From contig CBDBZO010000001.1 of assembly GCA_965213595.1 (NCBI GenBank), positions 496,001 through 560,000 of the forward strand: a DNA stretch of 64,000 bases, in the 5' to 3' direction. Below the pieces are notes generated by a model. That model searched no databases. It was not told the origin of the DNA and was given only the letters and a program-made list of their open reading frames with translations. The DNA is from JBCCFC01 sp965213595 (GTDB taxonomy: Bacteria; Chloroflexota; Anaerolineae; Caldilineales; Caldilineaceae). The position numbers were made by a program, and so were the translations under genes. Shown here piece by piece: positions 43,680 through 52,948 of the stretch; within the stretch, counting starts at the first letter, position 1; each line of letters starts with the position of its first letter.

Positions 43680-45035
43680 ATGCAAGCCGTCTTGACCCAA
43701 CCTGCACAATCCACCAGCGGCCAATCCACTAACGGCCACCCCACCAACGGCGCGACGCCCGACCACACACGCGTCGACTTACCAGCGATGGGCCGTGCGG
43801 CCAAAGCAGCCGCGCGCACGCTCGCCACGCTGACCACGGAGCGGAAAAATCAAGCGCTGCTCGCCATCGCCGAGGCGCTGGAGGAAAATGCCGACGCGGT
43901 GCTCGCCGCCAACGCGCTCGACATCGAGGACGGGCGCGCCAAGGGCTTGAGCGAGGCGATCCTGGATCGGCTGCTGCTCAACGAAAAGCGCATGACGGGG
44001 CTGGCCGCGGACACGCGCGCCGTCGCCACGCTGGCCGACCCCGTGGGCGCGGAAATCGAGAGCCGGCTGCTGCCCAGCGGGATGCGCCTCAGCCGTCGCC
44101 GCATCCCCATCGGCGTCCTCGGCGTGATCTACGAAGCGCGCCCCAACGTCACCATCGACATTGCCACGCTGGCGCTCAAGACGGGCAACGCCGTGATCCT
44201 GCGCGGCGGCAGCGAAACGCTGCGCTCGAACGTGGCGCTGGTGGAGATTATCCACGGCGCGCTGGAAAGCGTCGGCCTGCCGCGGGAGGCCGTGCAGTAC
44301 ATCGACAACCCGGATCGCAAGTACGTGGCCGAGCTGCTGCGGCTCGATGGCTATGTCGACATGATTATTCCGCGCGGCGGGGCCGGGCTGCACAAGCTCT
44401 GCAAGGAGCAGAGCAGCATCCCCGTTATCACCGGCGGCATCGGCGTCGTGCATCTCTTCGTCGACGAGAGCGCCGATCTCGACAAAGCCGTCGACATCAT
44501 CGAGAACTCAAAAATTCAGAAGCCGAGCGCCTGCAACGCGCTGGACACGCTGCTGGTGCACGAGGCGGTGGCGGGCGCGTTGCTGCCGAGGGTTGCCGCG
44601 CGGCTGGCGCAGAGCAACGTCGAGCTGCGGGCCACCGGCGCGGCGCTGAACCTGCTGCGCGAGCACAGCGATGGCGCAACGGTCGTCGAGGCGGGGGCGG
44701 AGGATTTTGACCAGGAGTGGCTGGGCATGGTTCTCGGCGTCAAGGTCGTCAACGGGCTGGACGCGGCGCTCGACCACATCTTTGCCCACTACTCCGAGCA
44801 CACCGACGCCATTCTCACCAACAATTTTGCCCACGCTAACCGCTTTGTCGATGCGCTGAACTCGGCGGCGATCATGGTCAACGCCAGCACGCGCTTTAAC
44901 GACGGCGCGCAGTTTGGCCTCGGCGCGGAGGTCGCCATCAGCACGCAAAAGCTCCACGCCCGCGGCCCCATGGGGCTGGAGGAGTTGACGACCTACAAGT
45001 GGATTTTGATGGGAGATTGGCACGTGCGACCGTAG
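43680..45035 (+). CDS. proA: gamma-glutamyl phosphate reductase
   Basis: 451-residue NADPH-dependent enzyme of proline synthesis, converting gamma-glutamyl phosphate to the semialdehyde. It has RRRIPIGVLGVIYEARPNVT (about residue 140), LRGGSETLRSN, the nucleophile Cys in KIQKPSACNALDTLLVH (about 282) and NASTRFNDGAQFGLGAEVAI near the end. A 30-residue Gln/Ser/Asn-rich N-terminal extension precedes the domain. No proB is adjacent. An element with GCGGATTGGGCGGATTGGGC units lies upstream at 43530-43567, and a strong terminator follows. Confidence 0.97.
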   Translation: MQAVLTQPAQSTSGQSTNGHPTNGATPDHTRVDLPAMGRAAKAAARTLATLTTERKNQALLAIAEALEENADAVLAANALDIEDGRAKGLSEAILDRLLLNEKRMTGLAADTRAVATLADPVGAEIESRLLPSGMRLSRRRIPIGVLGVIYEARPNVTIDIATLALKTGNAVILRGGSETLRSNVALVEIIHGALESVGLPREAVQYIDNPDRKYVAELLRLDGYVDMIIPRGGAGLHKLCKEQSSIPVITGGIGVVHLFVDESADLDKAVDIIENSKIQKPSACNALDTLLVHEAVAGALLPRVAARLAQSNVELRATGAALNLLREHSDGATVVEAGAEDFDQEWLGMVLGVKVVNGLDAALDHIFAHYSEHTDAILTNNFAHANRFVDALNSAAIMVNASTRFNDGAQFGLGAEVAISTQKLHARGPMGLEELTTYKWILMGDWHVRP

Positions 45036-45064
45036 CGATCCACATTCTGCAATTCAGGCAAACA

Positions 45065-45099
45065 AAAAGCCCGGCTTCTTTCACGAAGCCGGGCTTTTT
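45065..45099. terminator. bidirectional rho-independent terminator
   Basis: AAAAAGCCCGGCTTC pairs perfectly with GAAGCCGGGCTTTTT around a five-base loop. It lies between the convergent proA and sulfatase genes and can serve both. Confidence 0.95.
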
Positions 45100-45109
45100 G
45101 TTTGGAATT

Positions 45110-46486
45110 TTACATCTGCTGCACCAGCGGACCATCGACTTCCCGCATCCAGCCCTCCAGCCGCGCCAGCATCTGCTCGACGCGCGTCTGCTGCGCCACA
45201 TCGTCCGCCAGGTTGTGCTGCTCCCACGGATCGTCCGCCAGGTGAAAGAGCTGCACGTGATCCGTCCCTTTGTCGCCTTGGCGGTAATAGCGAATTAACT
45301 TCCATTCGCCGTCGCTGATCGAGCGCATCAGCCCTTTGTAGACAGTGCCAACAAAATCGCGCGTGTGGTCGACTTCGCCGCGTACAAGAGGCAGCAGGCT
45401 ACGGCCCTCCACCGTCGGCGGCACGGCGACACCGGTCAGTTCGCAGAGCGTTGGGTACAAATCAAACGTGTAGGTGAGCGCATCAATGCGCTGTCCGCTC
45501 GGCAGGCTGGGCCCGCTCAAAATCAGCGGCACGCGGATGCTGTGATCGTACAGATTTTGCTTGCCCAGCAGCCCGTGCTGCCCCACCGCCAGCCCGTGAT
45601 CGGCGGTGTAGACAACGATCGTGTTCTCCGCCAATCCATTGTCCGCCAGCGCCGCCAGCACGCGACCAATCGCGGCGTCCATGTGCGAAATCATGCCGTA
45701 GTAGTCGGCGATGTGCTGCCGAATTTCCGCCTCGGTGCGGGAGAAGCCCGCCAAATCCTCATCGCGGTTGCGCAGTTCGCCGTTGTCGAAGGGGTGGGCG
45801 GGCAGGAAGTTGGGCGGCAGCTCAATGGAGTCGGCATCGTAAAGCGCGGCGTACTCGGGCGGCGGCGTGCGCGGATCGTGGGGCGCGGTGTAGGCAAGGT
45901 AGAGAAAGAAGGGCTGCTCGTCGCCCTCCTTGTTTTGATTCTGGCCGCGCGCGTTCAGGAAACTGACGGCGGCGCCGGTGAAGAGGTCGGTGGAGAAGCC
46001 GTCGCCCGTGTAGCGGGCCGCATCAGGATATTCGCCGCTTGGGTCAAAATCGTGGAGCGGCACGGCGTCGTGGTCGCTCATGCCGCCGAAGAAAATCTTC
46101 GCGCCGTCGCCAAATGAGCGGGCAAAGGAGGCTTTGTCGTTGTGCCATTTGCCGCTGGCAAAAGTTTGGTAGCCGTGGCTGCGCAACGTTTCGCCCAGGG
46201 TAGGCAGCGCCGGATCGAGCGTTGCCAGACCCGCCCCCGGCTGCGTGGGCGAGAGCGTGGCGCGCAAAACGTTGGCCCCCGTGTGCAGGCAGGCGCGCGT
46301 GGGGATGCAGACCGCGCCGCTGAAGCCGCCTAGGTGGTGGTTGCGCCGAAAGTGAACGCCGCGCGCCATCAGCCCATCGAGCACGGGCGTCTGCACGGTT
46401 GCATCGGTCGTCGGCGCGTTTGCTGCGCTCATCGCATCGTGGCGGTGGTCGTCGGCGGTGATGAGGAGGATATTGGGTCGAGTCAT
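45110..46486 (-). CDS. type I sulfatase, Cys-type
   Basis: 458-residue arylsulfatase-family hydrolase. It has the metal-binding N-terminus RPNILLITADDHRHDAM and the formylglycine site VCIPTRACLHTG (C-x-P-x-R, Cys near residue 78), so it needs conversion of Cys to formylglycine. Further motifs are GKWHND, YTADHGLAVGQHGLLGKQNL and DHSIRVPLILSGP. No signal peptide is seen. I chose the ATG at 46486 because the sulfatase N-terminus begins there; the longer ORF has no ribosome site. It is part of a minus-strand run with a BNR/LamG protein and a second sulfatase, next to a maturase. Confidence 0.95.
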   Translation of the reverse strand: MTRPNILLITADDHRHDAMSAANAPTTDATVQTPVLDGLMARGVHFRRNHHLGGFSGAVCIPTRACLHTGANVLRATLSPTQPGAGLATLDPALPTLGETLRSHGYQTFASGKWHNDKASFARSFGDGAKIFFGGMSDHDAVPLHDFDPSGEYPDAARYTGDGFSTDLFTGAAVSFLNARGQNQNKEGDEQPFFLYLAYTAPHDPRTPPPEYAALYDADSIELPPNFLPAHPFDNGELRNRDEDLAGFSRTEAEIRQHIADYYGMISHMDAAIGRVLAALADNGLAENTIVVYTADHGLAVGQHGLLGKQNLYDHSIRVPLILSGPSLPSGQRIDALTYTFDLYPTLCELTGVAVPPTVEGRSLLPLVRGEVDHTRDFVGTVYKGLMRSISDGEWKLIRYYRQGDKGTDHVQLFHLADDPWEQHNLADDVAQQTRVEQMLARLEGWMREVDGPLVQQM

Positions 46487-46551
46487 GTGCGTTCCAATCT
46501 GTTCGTGGTTCACGGCTTTGTTGATATAACAACACAACGTTGAAAGTTAGC

Positions 46552-46615
46552 GACTAGAGATTGGGAGATTCGAGATTGGAGGCGCTCGAACCCCCCAATC
46601 TCCCAATCTCCAGTC
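46552..46615. repeat. inverted repeat with GAGATTGG units
   Basis: GACTAGAGATTGGGAGATTC (46552-46571) is complementary to CCAATCTCCCAATCTCCAGT (to 46615), one mismatch in the core. It separates the first sulfatase from the BNR gene. Confidence 0.85.
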
Positions 46616-46632
46616 ACGTCAACATTCTCTGT

Positions 46633-48462
46633 TCACGCGCCCGACTGCCTTCCCGCCTGAAAATTACCGACGGCCTCCGCCGTGCGCAGGGCGCGAGCGT
46701 AGAGACGCAGCGTTGTGATCTCGCCGCGCAGGCTCGGGCCGATGTGCAGGGTGTCGCCCCCCGCTGGGCCGCGATAGTGGGGCGTGAAGCGTCCCCAGCC
46801 AAACTGGCGATCGTCGCCGCCGTCGCAGAGCGCACCGTCCACCACGAAGCTGATAATCTTCGGCCCGCCGTCGACCGTGGCGACCACGTGATGGGGTTGA
46901 TCCGTTGTGAGCAGGCCCGGATCGCAAGCCCAGCGGCTCTCGCTGCGTCCGTCGTGGAGCACAATCTCCAGCGTGCCGCGTTTGGTCGTCCGCAGGCAGA
47001 TGCCCTGCCCACTCTCCGTGCGATTGTCGAGCACGACTTGATCTTCATCAAGCGTATCAAAGCGCAGCCACAGTTCGATGCTAAAGCCCGCGCGCAAATC
47101 CTCCGTGCCGTGGTCGGCTCGCTTGGTGCTGCGGCGCACAAAAACGGGCAGTTCAGGCAGCGACACCTGCGCGGGCAGCGCCTCCTCCTCGGCAATCAAT
47201 TCGAGCAGCAGACCCTCACGCGCCACCGCTGCGCCCTTGTCAAACTGATTCCACATTCCTTGCAGCAATGCCGAATCCAGCTCGTGGACGCGCGCCACAT
47301 CCTTCTGCGTTTCGGTCATGAAGTAGCGCCCCTCTTCCTCCACCAAATCGGGGTAGCTCATGCGGATGATCGGGTCGTCGTCGTAGAGCGCAATCTCCGG
47401 CTGCGACCACTGAATGACGCGACCGTCTGGCCCGTCCGTCTCCACGCCGCCGCTAAACCAAACAGGATTTCGATCCTGGTAGGCCATTGTGCGCCGCTGC
47501 GGGTGCTCGCGGATAAAGCGACCGCCGTGGTTGTGGAACCAGTAGAGAAAGCGGCCATTTTCACAGCGCCAGGCAAAGTTGGCGGCGCGCGGATGCTTCA
47601 TCAAGCGGCCGTTGGCGTAGCGCTTGTACTGCGGCTCGCTCCACGTGTGGCCGCCGTCGCGGCTGTAGCATTCCACGGGGTGGCCGTCGATCGTGCGGTA
47701 GACGCAGTAGAAGGAGCCGTCGCTGAGCACGCAAAAACTCTGCTCGTCGGAGACGGGGCCCCCGCCCGGCGGCGTGCGCAGGCCGACGTCGCCATCGGGC
47801 AGCGTCTGCCACGTGGCCCGCTCTGGCTCTAGCTCGTTCAGCAGGTTATCGCTCTTGAGCAGCACACCCTGCGAGCTGGTCATAAAGCCTTCGCCAAAGC
47901 CGCCCACTTTGTGCAGCGGCACATAAGCTGCACCGTTGTGGATAAAGGCGCGGCCCACGTTCCAGAAATACTGAATCTCACCCCCGTAGGGATTTTGCCG
48001 GTCGATCTCAAAGTTGCGAATGGGAATGCGCGTGCGTTCGGTGGACCAGCTGCGCCCGCCGTCGTCGCTGCTTTTGAAGACAAAGCTGCCCTGTGTATCC
48101 ACGCGGTAGCACTTGCCGCCCTGATAGGGCGGGTCATCGGCCTTCACCCAGCGCCGATTGTCGGCGTTGTAGTTGTAGAAGCAGTAGAGGCGCCCGTCCG
48201 GCGCCTTGAGCACCACAGCGTAGGAGGATTCCGGCCCGTCCGCCGCTTCCACGTCGACCGGTTCGCTCCAGCTGCGCCCCTGATCCGGGCTGCGCAGGGA
48301 GACGATATGCTGGCCGCGTTCCCCTTCGCGCCCGCCTCCGGTGGTCATTACGCAGAGCCAAGCGCCGTCGTTGGTCTGGACGATGTAGGGCTGATCGCTG
48401 TACGTTTCGGTGGGGATTTCGCGGCCGTTGACGATGTGGCGGGGGTCGCGTTGGTGGCTCAT
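46633..48462 (-). CDS. BNR-repeat (sialidase-fold) protein with LamG domain
   Basis: 609-residue protein. The N-terminal two thirds form a beta propeller with three clear Asp boxes: SPDQGRSWSEP (about residue 57), SSDDGGRSWSTE (about 130) and SRDGGHTWSEP (about 265). Residues about 430-600 form a concanavalin-like LamG domain (FSIELWLRFDTLDEDQVVLD, then TLRLYARALRTAEAVGNF). The family includes sialidases and other exo-glycosidases, but the RIP motif and Arg triad of true sialidases cannot be confirmed here. No signal peptide is seen, so it may act on an imported glycan. Lying between two sulfatases, it fits stepwise breakdown of a sulfated glycan. Confidence 0.85.
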   Translation of the reverse strand: MSHQRDPRHIVNGREIPTETYSDQPYIVQTNDGAWLCVMTTGGGREGERGQHIVSLRSPDQGRSWSEPVDVEAADGPESSYAVVLKAPDGRLYCFYNYNADNRRWVKADDPPYQGGKCYRVDTQGSFVFKSSDDGGRSWSTERTRIPIRNFEIDRQNPYGGEIQYFWNVGRAFIHNGAAYVPLHKVGGFGEGFMTSSQGVLLKSDNLLNELEPERATWQTLPDGDVGLRTPPGGGPVSDEQSFCVLSDGSFYCVYRTIDGHPVECYSRDGGHTWSEPQYKRYANGRLMKHPRAANFAWRCENGRFLYWFHNHGGRFIREHPQRRTMAYQDRNPVWFSGGVETDGPDGRVIQWSQPEIALYDDDPIIRMSYPDLVEEEGRYFMTETQKDVARVHELDSALLQGMWNQFDKGAAVAREGLLLELIAEEEALPAQVSLPELPVFVRRSTKRADHGTEDLRAGFSIELWLRFDTLDEDQVVLDNRTESGQGICLRTTKRGTLEIVLHDGRSESRWACDPGLLTTDQPHHVVATVDGGPKIISFVVDGALCDGGDDRQFGWGRFTPHYRGPAGGDTLHIGPSLRGEITTLRLYARALRTAEAVGNFQAGRQSGA

Positions 48463-48517
48463 TGGGTAGATGCTGTGATTGGACGGTTTGAGAAGTAGGG
48501 GGCTCTATCAGCGCCCG

Positions 48518-49999
48518 TTAATCATCGACAGACAACCCCAAGCGCTCGTACTGCTCGGCGGGTGCATCCAGCTTTTGCATCGTCTCGACCATCAGCCCCT
48601 CGTAGCGCGTCTCGGCTTCCTGGCCCGCGAGATTGTGCGTCTGCCCGTAATCTTCCTCGATGTTAAAGAGCAGGGTCTCCTTCCACTCGTCGCTGGTTGG
48701 CTGCTCGACCCGTGCGCGAATGACCGGGTAATCCGTCCACGGCAGGAAGTGATCCAGCGTAGCCTCCTCGAAGAAGGAGAGCGGCGTGGGGTTGCGCATG
48801 CTGTAGCCGCCCGGCATCAGGAAGTAGTGGTAGAGCGGCTGATTGTCGGCGCTGGCGGGCGCACGCAAGTAGGTGTAGCGACCGTCCGTCACGTTGACCG
48901 TCTGCCCGTGCCAGCCGTAGAGCGCGGCCCGCCGGTTCAGCAGCGCGTCGTCCTCCAGCGCCGGTCGCCACGATTCGCCGTGGAGGTTGGGCACGGGGTC
49001 GAGACCAAAGTAATCCATCACCGTCGGCAGCACGTCCACATTCTGCGTGAGCTGGCTGCGCCGCTCGCCCGCGTGCGCGTCGCCGGGCAGATGCACGATC
49101 AGCGGGATGTGGGCCAGCTCGTTCCAGCAGTGCCACTTGTTTTTGCCCGTCAGGCCGCGCTCGCCCAAGAAGTGGCCGTGGTCGGTGGTGAAGATGATCA
49201 GCGTCTCCTCGAAAATGCCCTGCGATTCCAGCTTGTCCAGCAGCTTGCCCAGCCACGCGTCCATCATCGTGACCGTGGCCGCGTACTGCTTGCGCAGGTG
49301 CTCGATTGCCTCGGGGTCGTCTCCATTCTCCGCGTCCACGTGCTCGTAGCCGCTCCAGTCGTAGCGCGGCCCCTGCCAGTCGTCATCATACAGGTCGAGG
49401 TATTTTTGCGGGCAGACGAATGGCTCGTGTGGATCGAAGCACTCGACCCAGAGCAGGTAGTCGTCCTCGCCCTCGTTGGCGTCAAGCCAGTCGATCGCGC
49501 CTTGAAATGTCGCGGGCGTGGGATAATCGACCTCGGATTCAAATGATTGCAGATTCATCTCGTGCTGCGCCGTCCACTTGCCCAGATGCTCCGGCTCCTC
49601 CGGCGGCGTGACGCGGTTGCCGTAGATGTCGTTTTCCTGGCCGCGGTGAAATTGCCACGAATCAAAGGCCAGGTAGTAATTTTCGCCGCCGCCGTGGAAG
49701 TAGTGGTAGTGATCCGTCTCCTGGTGACAGTAGACGTCGGCATCACGCAGGCGGTGGGTCAGCGGACGATCGAACGGCTCGATGCCGCCCCAGCCCCGCT
49801 CCAAGAAGTGCATGCGCCCGGTCAGCATGTCGCGGCGGGCGGGCATGCAGGGCGCCGAGCCGAGCCAGTGGTTGTCAAAGGTGACGGAGCGGCGCGCGAG
49901 CCGGTCGATATTGGGCGTTTGCACCCAGGAGTCGCCGTCGGTGTAGCAGTTGAGGTAGTGTCGATTGAGCGAATCGGTGAGGATGACGATGGTTTTCAT
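48518..49999 (-). CDS. type I sulfatase, Cys-type
   Basis: 493-residue sulfatase with MKTIVILTDSLNRHYLNCYT at the metal site, the formylglycine motif SAPCMPARRDMLTGR (Cys near residue 51), and FTTDHGHFLGERGLTGKNKW. It differs strongly from the first sulfatase and is closer to N-sulfoglucosamine or choline-sulfatase-like branches, so a different linkage is likely. No signal peptide is seen, hence cytoplasmic. A divergent maturase gene starts 175 bases upstream, so both may share a control region that contains an inverted repeat. Confidence 0.94.
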   Translation of the reverse strand: MKTIVILTDSLNRHYLNCYTDGDSWVQTPNIDRLARRSVTFDNHWLGSAPCMPARRDMLTGRMHFLERGWGGIEPFDRPLTHRLRDADVYCHQETDHYHYFHGGGENYYLAFDSWQFHRGQENDIYGNRVTPPEEPEHLGKWTAQHEMNLQSFESEVDYPTPATFQGAIDWLDANEGEDDYLLWVECFDPHEPFVCPQKYLDLYDDDWQGPRYDWSGYEHVDAENGDDPEAIEHLRKQYAATVTMMDAWLGKLLDKLESQGIFEETLIIFTTDHGHFLGERGLTGKNKWHCWNELAHIPLIVHLPGDAHAGERRSQLTQNVDVLPTVMDYFGLDPVPNLHGESWRPALEDDALLNRRAALYGWHGQTVNVTDGRYTYLRAPASADNQPLYHYFLMPGGYSMRNPTPLSFFEEATLDHFLPWTDYPVIRARVEQPTSDEWKETLLFNIEEDYGQTHNLAGQEAETRYEGLMVETMQKLDAPAEQYERLGLSVDD

Positions 50000-50018
50000 G
50001 GAGAGCGTCTTCGGAATG

Positions 50019-50082
50019 GAACGCGGATTGGGCGCATTTGTTTAAATCAGCATATACCACCTGATCCGCCCAATCCGCGTTC
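50019..50082. repeat. inverted repeat with GAACGCGGATTGGGCG arms
   Basis: The 16-base arms (50019-50034 and 50067-50082) are perfectly complementary. The same arm sequence, without an obvious partner, occurs at 43526-43541. It lies between the divergent sulfatase and maturase genes. Confidence 0.9.
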
Positions 50083-50174
50083 TATCATTTTATAGATTGA
50101 TGAGGATCGAGATATGCGGTACAATCATAGCAGATTCGTCCCTTCCTGGAAACCCAACTTTTTCGCACCCAACC

Positions 50175-51506
50175 ATGCCCGCCACCAACACCTTCCCCAG
50201 CGCCAGCCCGCTCTCCGGCGAGACGGTCGCGCCGCCACCCGCTTTTCACGTGATGCTCAAGCCGCGCGGGGCCATCTGCAACCTCGACTGCGAGTACTGC
50301 TACTTCCTGAGCAAGGAGCTGCTCTACCCCGGCAGCCGCTTCCGCATGGCGGACGAGCTGCTGGAGCGCTACACCCAGCAGTACATCGAAGCGCAGCAGG
50401 TTCCGGAAGTTACCTTTGCCTGGCAGGGGGGCGAGCCGACGCTGATGGGGCTGGACTTTTTCAAGCGCGCCGTGGAGCTTCAGCAGAAGTACCGAAAGCC
50501 GGGGATGAAAATCCACAACGCGCTGCAGACCAACGGCACCACGCTCGACGACGACTGGGCGCGCTTCTTCCGCCAGCACAACTTCCTGATCGGCCTCAGC
50601 GTCGACGGCCCCAAGCACCTGCACGACGCTTACCGCGTCGACAAGGGCGGCAAGCCGACCTTTGAGCGGGTGATGGCGGGCTTGCATCTGCTGCAAAAGC
50701 ATCGCGTCGAGTACAACATCCTCTGCACCGTCCACGCCGCCAACGCCGAGCACGGCGTCGAGACCTATCGCTTCTTCCGCGATGAGGTGCGCACCCAGTT
50801 TATGCAGTTTATCCCGATTGTCGAGCGCGACAACGAGACGGGCTTTCAGGAGGGCAGCGACGTCACCGAGCGGGCCGTGACCGCCGAGCAGTACGGTCAG
50901 TTCCTGATGTCGATTTTCGACGAGTGGGTGCGGCGCGACGTGGGGCGCGTCTTTGTGCAGATTTTCGATGTGGCGCTGGCGGCGTGGACGGGCAACCGAC
51001 CGGGCTTGTGTATCTTCGAGGAGACGTGCGGCACGGCGCTCGCCATGGAGCACAACGGCGATTTGTTCTCGTGCGACCACTACGTCGAGCCGGACTATCG
51101 GCTGGGCAACATCCAGGAAATCCCGCTGCTCGACATGGTCGCCGCCGCCGAGCAGATGCAGTTTGGGCTGGACAAGCGCGACACGCTGCCCCAGTACTGC
51201 CGCGAGTGCGAGGTGCGCTTTGTCTGCAACGGCGGCTGCCCCAAGAACCGCTTTATCGAGACGCCGGACGGCGAGGCGGGGCTAAATTATCTCTGTGCGG
51301 GCTACCGCAGCTTTTTCAACCACGTGCGCCCGGCCATGGAGATCATGGCGAGCGAGCTGAGGGTGGGTCGCCCGCCGGCCAACGTGATGCAGATTTTGCG
51401 GGGGCAGGATCAGCAGCGCGAGCAGGTATTTGCCAACGCAAATCGCAACGCGCCGTGCCCGTGCGGCAGCGGTCGCAAATTTAAGCAGTGCCACGGGCGA
51501 AGATAA
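50175..51506 (+). CDS. anaerobic sulfatase-maturating radical SAM enzyme with SEC-C tail
   Basis: 443-residue enzyme that converts the sulfatase Cys to formylglycine without oxygen. The radical SAM motif is CNLDCEYCYF (about residue 36). Cys-rich auxiliary cluster sequences follow: CIFEETCG, CDHYVEP, and YCRECEVRFVCNGGCPKNRF then YLCAGY. The C-terminus has a SEC-C zinc motif APCPCGSGRKFKQC. I chose the ATG at 50175 because family members begin close to FHVMLKPRGAICN; the longer ORF has no ribosome site. Both neighbouring sulfatases have the Cys-type site this enzyme needs. Confidence 0.95.
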   Translation: MPATNTFPSASPLSGETVAPPPAFHVMLKPRGAICNLDCEYCYFLSKELLYPGSRFRMADELLERYTQQYIEAQQVPEVTFAWQGGEPTLMGLDFFKRAVELQQKYRKPGMKIHNALQTNGTTLDDDWARFFRQHNFLIGLSVDGPKHLHDAYRVDKGGKPTFERVMAGLHLLQKHRVEYNILCTVHAANAEHGVETYRFFRDEVRTQFMQFIPIVERDNETGFQEGSDVTERAVTAEQYGQFLMSIFDEWVRRDVGRVFVQIFDVALAAWTGNRPGLCIFEETCGTALAMEHNGDLFSCDHYVEPDYRLGNIQEIPLLDMVAAAEQMQFGLDKRDTLPQYCRECEVRFVCNGGCPKNRFIETPDGEAGLNYLCAGYRSFFNHVRPAMEIMASELRVGRPPANVMQILRGQDQQREQVFANANRNAPCPCGSGRKFKQCHGRR

Positions 51507-51549
51507 TACCAATTGCGCAGCGAAACTGCGCGAAAAGTAGGGCATGCGC

Positions 51550-51635
51550 GCCTCACCCCCAAACCCCCTCTCCATGTGTGGAGAGGGGGCTTCACCCGTC
51601 TCGTTGGCCTAGAACCAGCGCTGAGGGGGTGAGGC
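51550..51635. repeat. CCTCACCCCC-type hairpin, copy 3
   Basis: GCCTCACCCCC (51550-51560) pairs with GGGGGTGAGGC (51625-51635). Inside lies CCCCCTCTCC-loop-GGAGAGGGGG (51564-51589). It is the third copy of the design seen at 14147 and 31572. Confidence 0.88.
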
Positions 51636-51714
51636 CGAACGCCCTATCACTTTGCTCATGCAAATGCGCATTTATACACGCAGTTGATATAAGCAACCAA
51701 CGGGATACAGAGCG

Positions 51715-51797
51715 CACAGAGATTGCACAGAGACACACAGAGACTTGAACTGTTTCTCTCTGTGAAGCTCTGTGTCTCCTCCGTTCGCTCTGTGTCC
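51715..51797. repeat. inverted repeat with CACAGAG/CTCTGTG units
   Basis: Three CACAGAG units (51715-51744) face three CTCTGTG-like units (51756-51797). With the previous element it fills most of the 305-base gap 51507-51811, where no gene is seen. Confidence 0.8.
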
Positions 51798-51811
51798 AAA
51801 CTTTTTCTCTT

Positions 51812-52948
51812 ATGAAAATCACCGAAATCCGCACGACGATCTCCTGGGCCGGGCTGCGCAACTGGGTGCTGGTCAAGGTGCTGACGGACGGTGGGCTGCA
51901 CGGCTGGGGCGAGGCGACGCTGGAGGGGCGCGAGCCGACGGTCGAGGCCTGTGTGCAGCAGTTTGCCGAGCTGCTGATTGACGAAGACCCGCTGAGCGTG
52001 GAGCACCACTGGCAGCGCCTCTACCGCCACCACTTCTGGCGCGGCGGCCCCGTCGCCAACTCGGCGCTGGCCGCGCTCGACCACGCGCTGTGGGACATCC
52101 GTGGCAAAGCCTGGGGCGTGCCCGTCTACCGCCTGCTTGGCGGCCCCACGCGCGACCACCTGCGCCTCTACACCCACGTCGGCATCTACAAGCCGCACGA
52201 GATGATCGAAGACGCCCAGCGTGACGTGGCCGATGGCTTCAGCGCCATGAAGACCGGCGCGTGGAGCGGCGATTCGCGCCTGCCCGAAGCCGAGCGCATC
52301 GCCGCCTTTGCCGAGCGCATCGGCCAGCTGCGCGACGCCGTCGGCCCGTCCGTTGACATCATGGTCGACGACCACGGGCGCGGTCGCCCATCAAGCGCGG
52401 TGCGGCTGCTGCGCGCGCTGGAGCCGTTTAATCTCTTTTTCCTCGAAGAGCCAACCCAACCGGACGATCTCACCGGCATTCAGCGCGTGCGTGACGCCAA
52501 CCCTAAAATGGATTTGGCGACGGGCGAGCGACTTTATTCCAAGTGGGAATTTCGCCAACTGCTGGAGCAGCGGCTCGTCGATGTGATCCAGCCCGATCTC
52601 TGCCACGCGGGCGGCCTCAGCGAGTGCAAGAAAATCGCGGCGATGGCCGAAGCGTACTACGTGCAGGTCGCGCCGCACAACCCGCAGGGGCCCGTCTCGA
52701 CGGCGGCAGCGGCTCACTTAGCGATGGCAATTCCCAACTTCCACATTTTGGAGTACGTGCGCCAGGAGCCATATCGGGACAATGCGTTGAGCGACACATG
52801 GACCGTGTCGGATGGCCTGCTGCACGTGCCGGATCGCCCCGGCCTCGGCGTGGAATTGGACGAGGAGGCGCTGCTCGCCAGCCCGGCGCGGCTGCAGCGC
52901 ACGCCGCGGGGTGCTTATGCGGCGGACGGCAGCGTTTACGATATTTGA
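51812..52948 (+). CDS. enolase-superfamily dehydratase, galactonate dehydratase-like
   Basis: 378-residue mandelate racemase/muconate lactonizing family protein. The capping domain opens MKITEIRTTISWAGLRNWVL. The barrel supplies the metal ligands and bases in order: MVDDHGR (about residue 187), FLEEPTQP (about 212), LATGERLYS (about 238), IQPDLCHAGG (about 263) and QVAPHNPQGPV (about 288). The DxH and GE..Y patterns fit the D-galactonate dehydratase group, which dehydrates sugar acids. Placed beside the sulfatases, it may handle an acid sugar released from a sulfated glycan. The stop codon is the first part of a large palindrome. Confidence 0.9.
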   Translation: MKITEIRTTISWAGLRNWVLVKVLTDGGLHGWGEATLEGREPTVEACVQQFAELLIDEDPLSVEHHWQRLYRHHFWRGGPVANSALAALDHALWDIRGKAWGVPVYRLLGGPTRDHLRLYTHVGIYKPHEMIEDAQRDVADGFSAMKTGAWSGDSRLPEAERIAAFAERIGQLRDAVGPSVDIMVDDHGRGRPSSAVRLLRALEPFNLFFLEEPTQPDDLTGIQRVRDANPKMDLATGERLYSKWEFRQLLEQRLVDVIQPDLCHAGGLSECKKIAAMAEAYYVQVAPHNPQGPVSTAAAAHLAMAIPNFHILEYVRQEPYRDNALSDTWTVSDGLLHVPDRPGLGVELDEEALLASPARLQRTPRGAYAADGSVYDI

